Shown here piece after piece: positions 57,351-64,000 of a DNA stretch of 64,000 nt. The stretch is from Streptomyces sp. NBC_01669 (lineage in GTDB: Bacteria > Actinomycetota > Actinomycetes > Streptomycetales > Streptomycetaceae). The notes under the pieces are model-generated. The model searched no databases. It had not been told where the DNA came from and saw nothing but the letters and a program-made list of their open reading frames with translations. The stretch lies in NCBI RefSeq assembly GCF_026339735.1, contig NZ_JAPEQG010000002.1, forward strand, positions 248,001-312,000, written 5' to 3'. The stretch's first letter is position 1. Each line of letters begins with the position of its first letter. A program made the position numbers and the translations under genes.

Positions 57351-59759
57351 GTGCGACCCCATCGCCCTTCCCGTCTTGGTCGGCGAAGATCTCGTTCGCG
57401 ATTTGCCTTAGGCGCGGCCTTCGCGGCCGCCGCCCTCACCCTGAGCGGCCTCCAGGCGGTCCCCGCCGCGGGCGCTCCCGCGGGGACCGCAGCGAACGTC
57501 GCCAAGCCCCGTACGGCCGCCTGCGCCGACGGTGGCGATCAGGGACCGCGCTGTGTCGTGCTGAAGACCGCGCTCGACACCGCACCGGCCAAGGGTAAGA
57601 AGACAACCCTGACCGTGACGCTCGATGCCCGCATCGACATCCCCGGGGCCAAGGTCGAGATCGACCTTCCGGCGGCCCTGCGCTTCACCAAGGCGCCGGA
57701 AGGCTTCGACGTCGCGCGCCGCGCCTCCGCCCTGCCCGACAACGGCGGATCGGTCAGCCGGGCCACCCGCACCCTTGACCTCAAGGCCGACCGGACCCTC
57801 ACCTTCACCGCCCCCGTCACCGCCGCCACCACCGGCGACCTGGTGGTCCGGGCCCGCGTGCTGCCGCCCAAGGGGTACGGCGCCGGTGTCGAGGACCCGG
57901 CCCTGGTCACCGTCGGCGCGGACGAGGCCTCGTCCCGCCTCGGTCTCAAGTCCGGGACGTACACCGCCGCCCCGGTGCCCGACGGCACCACAGTCGAACC
58001 GCTGACCGGACGCCCCACCTCCAAGATCCCCGCCAAGGGTCTGGCCAAGCCGCACAGTGACGACGCCGCCACGAGCACAGCGAAGTCGCTCGCCGGCGCC
58101 CTCTCCTGCGTGCGCGGCTCCTTCGTCTACCACGACGAGGACGGCATCTCGAGGCCGTCCGCCAACCTCCAGGTGCAGGTCTGGGACGAGGACCCCGCGA
58201 ACAGCGACGACCTGCTCACCGTCGGCCTGACCGACGGCAACGGCGCGTACCGGCTCTGCTTCGACAACGGCACGGACGCGCGGGGCGGACAGGACCTCTA
58301 CCTCAAGTTCGTGACGCAGAACGGGCAGTGGGGCGTGGAGCGGGACGACGACGACGTCTACGAGTTCCGTACGGCGAACTTCGAGGACCGGGGCGACGGC
58401 ACCACCACCAACCTCGGCGTGCAGACGGCCACCGACGAACGGCTGCACGGTGCCCTGCGCGCCTACGACTTCGTGAACACCGCCTCCGACTGGACGCCCG
58501 GCGACTGCTGGGACGAGCGTGACTGGGACTGCCGCCGCACCGACATCAACTGGCACCCGGACGACGACCCGGGTGGCGCCTTCTACCGGCCGAGCGAGGA
58601 CGAGATCTACCTCCCGCCGCAGGACGCCGACGACCGCAATGTCGTGGTCCACGAGATGGGGCACGCGGTCATGGACGACACGTACGAGGAGAACGACTTC
58701 GACTCGCACTGTCCCGACCCGCACATCATCACGGGCACCAGTCACGTGAACTGCGCCTGGTCGGAAGGGTTCGCCGACTGGTACGGCGTCGCGGTGTTCG
58801 ACGACCCGGTGTACCGGGACCGCACGGACACCAACAACGACGCCAGCGGTTTCACCGTCGACTTCGAGAAGCACACCTGGGACACCGGCGGCTGGGACGA
58901 CGGGGACGCCGTCGAGGGCCGTGTGGCCGGCGCCCTGTGGGACCTGGTCGACACCGGTACGGAAGGCTGGGACGCGTACGGCGAAGGCCTCTCCCCGGTG
59001 TGGAACACCTTCCTCGACCACCGGGTGACGACCTTCCGCGAGTACTGGGACGCGCGCGTGGCGGACGGCCGTGAGACGGGCGCCCCCGCGCTGGGCAGCC
59101 TCTTCCAGAACACCATCGACTACGGCTACCGCAACCCGCTGACCAGCCACCAGTCGCAAACCCGGCCCACCCCTGACCCGGCCCACAACTACCGGTTCGA
59201 TACCACCAAGGTGTTCTGGTCCGTGGTGGCGCTCCGCCCGCCCACGACCGCCGACTACGACCTGCGGCTCTACGACGACGAGGCGCAGAACAACCTGCTG
59301 ACCACGAGTGTGGCCGGAGCGGGAGTCACGGACTTCGTGGCGATCAACTCCAACCGGCGCCCGACGGGCGACTACTACCCGCGGGTGTCCCTCATCTCCG
59401 GCAGCGGCGACTACCGGATCGAGGCCGACGAGACGGAAGGCATCTTCAGCGGCTCGACCACGGTCACCATGGGTACCGACCGGCTGGCCGCCGTCTGGGA
59501 CATCTGCCCGTTGAACGGCGAGAAGGCGACCTACACCGTCACCCCCTCGGGCACGGACCAGGACCCCGAGCTCTTCGTCCTGAACGCCGACCGCAGCGGC
59601 GGCGACAACGTCGTGACCCGGCTCGGCGCCACCGAGACCGGCGACGCGGGCGGCCCCGGCGCACCGGAGTCCGTCACCGTCGACCTGCCGTCCGGCTGCC
59701 ACGGACTGGTGGTCGTGAACAAGGCCGGCAACGGCACGTACACCCTCACCAAGTCATGA
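57351..59759 (+). CDS. Secreted zinc metallopeptidase
   Basis: GTG 57351 after AAAGGAGATTCAC gives 802 residues. A signal peptide (RRRSRSRFALGAAFAAAALT, LQAVPAAGA) shows export. Residues about 60-200 are beta-rich, and a carboxypeptidase-regulatory-like module follows. The catalytic helix is VVVHEMGHAVMDD (His434, Glu435, His438) and the third ligand probably Glu in CAWSEGFADWYGVAVFDD. The C-terminal 170 residues form beta-sandwich repeats (TADYDLRLYDDEAQ, TVTPSGTDQDPELFVLNADR) like pre-peptidase C-terminal domains. The GTG-to-stop frame is uninterrupted. It overlaps the following lipoprotein gene by four bases. Confidence 0.9.
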   Translation: MRPHRPSRLGRRRSRSRFALGAAFAAAALTLSGLQAVPAAGAPAGTAANVAKPRTAACADGGDQGPRCVVLKTALDTAPAKGKKTTLTVTLDARIDIPGAKVEIDLPAALRFTKAPEGFDVARRASALPDNGGSVSRATRTLDLKADRTLTFTAPVTAATTGDLVVRARVLPPKGYGAGVEDPALVTVGADEASSRLGLKSGTYTAAPVPDGTTVEPLTGRPTSKIPAKGLAKPHSDDAATSTAKSLAGALSCVRGSFVYHDEDGISRPSANLQVQVWDEDPANSDDLLTVGLTDGNGAYRLCFDNGTDARGGQDLYLKFVTQNGQWGVERDDDDVYEFRTANFEDRGDGTTTNLGVQTATDERLHGALRAYDFVNTASDWTPGDCWDERDWDCRRTDINWHPDDDPGGAFYRPSEDEIYLPPQDADDRNVVVHEMGHAVMDDTYEENDFDSHCPDPHIITGTSHVNCAWSEGFADWYGVAVFDDPVYRDRTDTNNDASGFTVDFEKHTWDTGGWDDGDAVEGRVAGALWDLVDTGTEGWDAYGEGLSPVWNTFLDHRVTTFREYWDARVADGRETGAPALGSLFQNTIDYGYRNPLTSHQSQTRPTPDPAHNYRFDTTKVFWSVVALRPPTTADYDLRLYDDEAQNNLLTTSVAGAGVTDFVAINSNRRPTGDYYPRVSLISGSGDYRIEADETEGIFSGSTTVTMGTDRLAAVWDICPLNGEKATYTVTPSGTDQDPELFVLNADRSGGDNVVTRLGATETGDAGGPGAPESVTVDLPSGCHGLVVVNKAGNGTYTLTKS

Positions 59760-60619
59760 CCACCGCCCTGCCGGGTCCCCCGCCCCGTGCTCTCGTACGC
59801 GGCCGGGGACCCGGCGGGCGGAACCGGTCCACGACGTGGCGTCGTCCCAGGGGTATGCGTGATCACTTGGCCTCGGTCGCCGGCGCGACGGCTCTCCTCC
59901 TGACCGCTGCCGTCCTGACGGCCTGCGGGTCGACGGGCGCGGACGACGCGGTACCTGCACGGCCGACGGGTCGAAGCGAGCTCGCGGCCGCGGTCCGGAC
60001 CATCCCCGGTACCCCCTCCCCTCCCGTGCGTACGGCCCTGCCCGACCTCGCGCTCTACGGGGACCGCAGCGTGATCGTTCCCGGACGCCCGGCGGGTTCA
60101 CTGCTCACGGCGACCGTACGACGGGTCACCGACGCGAAGGCGGACGCCCTCTACGCCGACGTACACGCGACGGCACGTACCGCACCGACCGAGCCGGATG
60201 CCGTCGACGGCCCCTTGCTCGCCCTGACGGTCGCGGACCGCACCTATCAACTGCCCATGCCGAACGATGAGTTGAGCGCCTTCCGCGAACGAGCCGACCC
60301 GTCCCGCTGGCCCGCGAACGTCTTCCTCGGCCCCACCCGCCCCTACCGGGCCTCCCGCCTCGCCGTGTTCGCCCGCCCCTGGCCGGACGCCTCCACCGCG
60401 TCCCGCTCCTGGCCTCTCGGCAACCCGTCGGCGGGCACCGAGACCCCCGAGGGCACCTGCACGATCCTCACCGGCGCCCGCCTCACCCGCGCCGAACGCC
60501 TGGCCACCGAGGCCGGGCCCGGAGTGGTGTGGACGTACGCCAGCACGCGCCTCCAGCTCACGCTGCGGCCCCTGTTGCCGCATGAGCGGGGGTGCGGGGA
60601 TCTGGAGGTCACGGGCTGA
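59756..60619 (+). CDS. Lipoprotein coupled to the secreted metallopeptidase
   Basis: ATG 59756 overlaps the peptidase stop (ATGA). A second start at 59855 (MRDHLASVAGATALLL) places the lipobox AVLTAC at a better distance and may be the true one. The mature protein is about 230 residues with VPGRPAGSLLTATVRRV, LLALTVADRTYQLPMPNDEL and GTCTILTGARLTRAERLA. No family is recognised. The coupling suggests that it helps the peptidase, for example as an inhibitor, chaperone or surface partner. Confidence 0.75.
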   Translation: MTTALPGPPPRALVRGRGPGGRNRSTTWRRPRGMRDHLASVAGATALLLTAAVLTACGSTGADDAVPARPTGRSELAAAVRTIPGTPSPPVRTALPDLALYGDRSVIVPGRPAGSLLTATVRRVTDAKADALYADVHATARTAPTEPDAVDGPLLALTVADRTYQLPMPNDELSAFRERADPSRWPANVFLGPTRPYRASRLAVFARPWPDASTASRSWPLGNPSAGTETPEGTCTILTGARLTRAERLATEAGPGVVWTYASTRLQLTLRPLLPHERGCGDLEVTG

Positions 60620-60689
60620 GCGCCGGGTCCGCCGGCGGAGCGACGGTGGGACGAGCGGCGGCCACGTGGCCGCGCCCGTGCGGTGCCCA

Positions 60690-61714
60690 TACGGATCAGC
60701 TGATGCTCCGTCGGACCGTCGATCAGGAGAACGCCGGGGGCCTGCAGGGCCTCCAGGAGCGCACGATCGGCGGCATCAGTACGGTTCGTAAGAGCGGTGG
60801 CGGGCAGGCCGAACGCTGCGAGCAGCGCGGCGCGCAGTTGTGGCAGAGCCGGTTTCACGGCGACGAGCGCGCGGTGTACCGGAACACGGGCCGGCAGCAG
60901 GCACAGCGCCTGGTGGACCGCGACGGTCTTTCCCTGGCCGGGGTCCCCGTACACGCACATGATCCCGCGCGCGGCGACCGTATGCGCGAGTGCTTCGGTC
61001 ACAGCGCCCAGCTGACGCGTGGACACCACGTGCGCGCCCGGCACGTACAGGCGCGCCCCACTCCCCAACGGCGGTGGCTGCGCCGCAGGGTCGGCCTCGT
61101 CCGCCGTTTCGGCCTGCTCGGCACCGGGCAACAAAGCGGCGGAGCCGGCTTCGTCGGCCGTGCCCGGCAACGCGAGCTCGGCCAACGCGCGGTCGTACAC
61201 GGCAGGATCGACCCGGCCGTGCCGGGGCCGAGTGATCTCCAAGACACGTCCGGCACGCTGCTCCTGGCGCACCACGCGGTGCAGCGTCGCCAACGACGGT
61301 AGCGGTCCTCTGGACGTGTCCGCCGGATCGCCCTGTGCCTGGCTTGGACAGCTGCCGGTGGAGCGCCGCCACGTTCCCGCCCAGATCAGACAGCTGGGCC
61401 CATAACTCGTTGGTGAACGCGAAACCACCACGCCGCGTCGGCGTCGCCTCGACACACCCCGGTGCACGGGCCATGGCCAGCCAGCGCCACACCGTACGTA
61501 CACAGCCCCCCGCCGCACCGGCGGCGATCCGCACATGCACAGACGCCAGCTTGCCGGACTCGTCCAGAGCGAGCAGACGACGCACCACCACCTCGCGTGC
61601 CAAGACCCGGTCATGGGAGAACGACGCAAGCGACAAAGCCCGCGCAGCGGCAGGCGACAGTGCCTCGGTCGCACCCGATACCGAAGAGAACAACAACGAC
61701 GGCTGAGTGGTCAT
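60690..61714 (-). pseudogene. Collapsed Mu/Tn7-type transposon genes: transposase N-terminus joined to AAA ATPase
   Basis: From ATG 61714 the frame reads AAARALSLASFSHDRVLARE, then VRTVWRWLAMARAPG and ELWAQLSDLGGNVAALHRQL, the helix-turn-helix part of Mu-type transposases. After a frame change near 61340 it continues LPSLATLHRVVRQEQRAGRV. Directly afterwards an AAA ATPase begins: GAHVVSTRQLGAVTEALAHT with Walker A in MCVYGDPGQGKTVAVHQAL, and LLEALQAPGVLLID at Walker B. There it is cut off (GPTEHQLIRMG). The DDE core and the C-terminal half of the ATPase are gone. Confidence 0.75.
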
Positions 61715-62005
61715 ACCCGCCAGCACACACCCGCTGTCAATCGAGCGAGCACAGGAATACGCATCCTCATATCAGCCACACACCCAGTGTGCTACGCCGA
61801 ACACGCAGGCCACGACATCAGGTTACTCATCCCACAACAGCCGAGATCAACCACGGAACAGCAAGCTCACTGCGCTGAAATCCCCCACCACACCGATGAC
61901 ACCCAACCCACTGACACCAACCCACCCGCCCACAGTCAGTCTTCTCGTACCGGATCCCGCAAGGATCGGGTAGTCCCGACTGATGTGGTCTGACCCCCCA
62001 CCATG

Positions 62006-62072
62006 CCCCTTGTATCAACTGCTTGACACAAGGGGCGGCGGGCGCCATCTTGTACTAGCCGCTTGATACAAG
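62006..62072. promoter_or_regulatory. Two GntR (YtrA-type) operator-like inverted repeats
   Basis: Site 1 (62006-62035) pairs CCCCTTGTATCAA with TTGACACAAGGGG over a 4-base centre, 12 of 13 positions matching. Site 2 (62049-62072) pairs CTTGTACTAG with TTGATACAAG over the same 4-base spacing, less perfectly. Both lie within 115 bases upstream of the membrane-protein start. TTGACA inside site 1 could be the -35 box. The GntR protein encoded two genes on is the natural ligand. Confidence 0.7.
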
Positions 62073-62119
62073 AAGCGGCAAGGCACGTTGTATGCACGTC
62101 AATTCCGGGGGAGTTCGTC

Positions 62120-62875
62120 ATGCTCGCATTCGACGCAGAGTCGACCGCATCGGCAGCCGACCGATACCTGCGCTGGGCCGGTCTGCTCATCGGGGCCGTC
62201 GCCGCCCGGGCGGTCGGGCACGGCTTGGACGCCGGCGAGGACGTCGGCATCCTCTACGCCATCCCGGTCTTCGGGCTGTGCGCGGTTGCCGGGGTGCTGG
62301 CGGGGGACGCGCTCACAGCCCGCCCCCGAGGTGATGTCCGCACGGCGGGACTGACCCCGCGCCGGGTGCGCGACTACGTGCCTCCGCGCATGACGTTGCT
62401 GCTTCTCGGCCAGGCCGGCGTGCTCGTCGTCCTCTTGGCCGTGGCAGCCGTGTTGGCCTCGCCTGACGACATGGGCCGCGCGGGCCGTATTCTGACCGTC
62501 ACCTGCCCGGACGGAAGGACCGCCAGCACCGGCCCCTGGCCCGGCCTCTTCTACGGTCTGCCCGTCCTCGCCTCCTTCGCCGTCTCCACGGCCGGCTGTC
62601 TGTGGTCCCTGACCAAGATCGCCCGCCGACCCGGCGACGAGAAAACCCGTCGCGACCGCGCGCTGGCCATCGTCGCCGCGTGGGGCCTGCTGGTCTCGGC
62701 ACCTCTTCTTGGTGCCGCCTCCACGGCCTCCGGCGCCCTGATGGACATGACCTGTGACGGCACGGTTGGCCGGCTCGCCACCTGGGTGCTGTGGCCCACG
62801 GCCCTGGCTGCCCTCGTCACCGTGGCGTGGTGCCTGTTCACTGTGATCTCGCCCAAGGCCCGGGTACGCCGGTGA
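62120..62875 (+). CDS. Multi-pass membrane protein of unknown function
   Basis: ATG 62120 with GGGGGAG upstream gives 251 residues. Five or six hydrophobic segments are visible, including AGLLIGAVAARAVGHGL, GVLVVLLAVAAVLA, LPVLASFAVSTAGCLW and LVSAPLLGAASTASGALM. It has no recognisable catalytic motif. The stop overlaps the GntR start by four bases (GTGA), so the two are co-translated. YtrA-type regulators usually control ABC exporters, but this gene does not encode one. Confidence 0.8.
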   Translation: MLAFDAESTASAADRYLRWAGLLIGAVAARAVGHGLDAGEDVGILYAIPVFGLCAVAGVLAGDALTARPRGDVRTAGLTPRRVRDYVPPRMTLLLLGQAGVLVVLLAVAAVLASPDDMGRAGRILTVTCPDGRTASTGPWPGLFYGLPVLASFAVSTAGCLWSLTKIARRPGDEKTRRDRALAIVAAWGLLVSAPLLGAASTASGALMDMTCDGTVGRLATWVLWPTALAALVTVAWCLFTVISPKARVRR

Positions 62876-63255
62876 ACAGCCCCGCCATCCGCGTCGACAC
62901 CTCCAGCCCCGTCCCGCCGTACGAACAGATCCGGGCCCAACTCGCCGCCCTGATCACCACGGGTCGCCTCCTGGAGCGCGAACGCCTGCCGACGGTGCGC
63001 CAACTGGCGGCCGACCTGGGCCTGGCGGCCGGAACGGTTGCACGGGCCTACCGCGAACTGGAGGCGGCGTCCCTCATCCATACACGCCGGGGCGCGGGGA
63101 CCCGTGTGGCTCCGCTTCCTTCGCGCGCCCCGGATCCCGACCCCACGAGGCTGGCGGAACTCGCTCGACAGTTCGTCACACATGCACGAACGCTTGGCGC
63201 GGAGGGGGACGCCGTGATGACCGCGGTACGGGAAGCGCTGGAGGAACTGCCATAG
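62872..63255 (+). CDS. GntR-family regulator (YtrA subfamily)
   Basis: The 127-residue protein from GTG 62872 has the short YtrA form without a large effector domain. The winged helix is VPPYEQIRAQLAALITTGRL, then LPTVRQLAADLGLAAGTVAR and AYRELEAASLIHTRRGAGTR. A C-terminal helix pair (LARQFVTHARTLGAEGDAV) mediates dimerisation. The two operators at 62006-62072 fit it, so it likely represses its own operon until a cell-envelope or antibiotic signal acts. Confidence 0.92.
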   Translation: MNSPAIRVDTSSPVPPYEQIRAQLAALITTGRLLERERLPTVRQLAADLGLAAGTVARAYRELEAASLIHTRRGAGTRVAPLPSRAPDPDPTRLAELARQFVTHARTLGAEGDAVMTAVREALEELP

Positions 63256-63544
63256 CCCCGCCATCAGCGCCCTGTGTGGGGACCTGCCTGTGGTGGTGGG
63301 CCTCTCGGGTGGCATTGGGGTGCTGGTGGGCGCGCGGTGCGGGCACCAGTACGGACACGGACGGGATACTCGTGGGCGTTCCTTCAGGGAGTCGACGTGC
63401 TCGACGGCGGCACGTGCTTCGGCGTCGTCAACATGTAATGGTGGAGTCGGGTATTGAAACTCTCGGAATGCCCCTGCTTGAAAGGGGCATAGGCTCCGAA
63501 AGCGCGGGGCTGGATCGGGCGCCTCGCTGCCTACGATGCGGTCC

Positions 63545-63775
63545 ATGACGATCACGTATGAGTGGCGCGGTGATTTCGACAATGCCGCCGTCAACGCGCT
63601 CCACGCGGAGGCGTTCGGTCACGTTCAGGGGAAAATTGATTGGCAAACACGAGTGCAGCGTCACAGCCTCGGCTGGGTCTGCGCCCGAAGCGACGACAGA
63701 CTCGTAGGGTTTGTCAACGTCGCCTGGGACGGTGGCGTCCATGCCTTCGTTCTCGAAGACACCTCATACGGCTAA
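63545..63775 (+). pseudogene. GNAT acetyltransferase, truncated
   Basis: The 76-residue frame from ATG 63545 reads YEWRGDFDNAAVNALHAEAF, then RHSLGWVCARSDDRLVGFV and NVAWDGGVHAFVLEDTSYG before a stop. In the family HAFVLD is followed by the acetyl-CoA loop (R/Q-x-x-G-x-G/A), which is absent here. The sequence changes character after about 63760, so an inserted element probably removed the rest. Confidence 0.7.
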
Positions 63776-64000
63776 CACGGCAGCTGTAGATCGTGATCTG
63801 TAGCGTGTCGCCGCTGGTCAGCGGGATGGGTGGCGGCGGGCATGGGTACGGCCGCCGCGATCATGATCGTCTGTGACAACAGAGCAGGACGCGGCGGCCG
63901 TACCCATGAGGGCCGTGGCCGCGATGCCGAACCACTCGTGGTCGGCGACCGTACCTGTCGCTGGCCCGGAGGAAGCTGATGGCCGGCGCTGGGCGCCGCT
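63776..64000. other. Probable mobile-element end at right window edge
   Basis: The sequence interrupts the acetyltransferase gene. It holds CTGTAGATCGTGATCTGTAG, a partly symmetrical stretch, and a possible coding start on the plus strand (EQDAAAVPMRAVAAMPNH...) that runs off the window. This fits the beginning of an IS, but no transposase motif is visible yet. Confidence 0.3.

Noticed and set aside
57408..59702. 764-residue minus-strand frame opposite the metallopeptidase
   Set aside because: It is Val/Gly/Arg-rich antisense sequence; the plus strand has a signal peptide, HExxH motif and ribosome site.

Overview
The window looks like accessory DNA from a Streptomyces-type actinomycete. Coding sequence is very GC-rich with G/C in third codon positions and frequent GTG starts. 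The gene content fits (MmyB-type XRE regulators, MalFG-type importers without their own ATPase, Tat and lipoprotein signals, YtrA-type GntR, DUF4267, Eis-like acetyltransferase). There are no rRNA, tRNA, ribosomal or core replication genes. Many insertion sequences and broken genes suggest a chromosome arm, island or large plasmid; the sequence alone cannot decide which.

Layout. (1) 1-2953, minus: a small alpha/beta protein overlapping a large zinc-peptidase/TPR protein that runs off the left edge, a possible conflict (defence) pair. (2) 3086-13711: an integrase relic, then two redox blocks, each with an MmyB-type regulator next to zinc alcohol dehydrogenases, aldo/keto reductases or related small enzymes. 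(3) 14055-17718: a group II intron with reverse transcriptase, a truncated IS5-type transposase and a complete IS6-type element. (4) 17730-21689: a four-gene, overlapping operon for non-phosphorylating L-fucose-type sugar acid breakdown. (5) 22089-32652: glycoside utilisation, with a decayed LacZ-related gene, a permease relic, a secreted glycosidase-like protein, two ABC permeases, a binding lipoprotein, a ROK regulator and a GH36 alpha-galactosidase. (6) 32800-35308: a graveyard of IS5, IS3, helicase-associated and IS66 fragments around an acetyltransferase, then an SMP-30-type lactonase-like gene. (7) 36298-39899: an IS605-like element (TnpA and TnpB) whose terminal hairpin was hit at its loop by an IS1182 element. 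(8) 40773-46586, minus: a five-gene operon of lower GC content encoding two-TIG, beta-rich, FG-GAP/pore-former-like and degenerate ketosynthase-fold proteins; this is the best candidate for an undescribed system. (9) 47213-57140: IS110, Eis-like acetyltransferase, an IS630-type element splitting a lipoprotein gene at a TA, a Tn3 relic, an HxlR/oxidoreductase divergent pair, and a second IS605-like element with a frameshifted TnpB. (10) 57351-64000: a secreted metallopeptidase coupled to a lipoprotein, a collapsed Mu-type transposon gene, a membrane protein/GntR pair with tandem operators, and a truncated acetyltransferase at the right edge.

How the genes fit together. The ROK-regulated ABC system, secreted glycosidase and cytoplasmic GH36 enzyme would bring in and cut galactosides. 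The fucose-type operon would turn a deoxy-sugar acid into small C3 products; it lacks a lactonase, possibly lost through the IS6 deletion at its 3' end and possibly replaced by the SMP-30 protein at 35309. The redox blocks look like electrophile or aldehyde detoxification units. The rest is mobile DNA and its damage. All functional names are family-level inferences made by reading; no database search was run.
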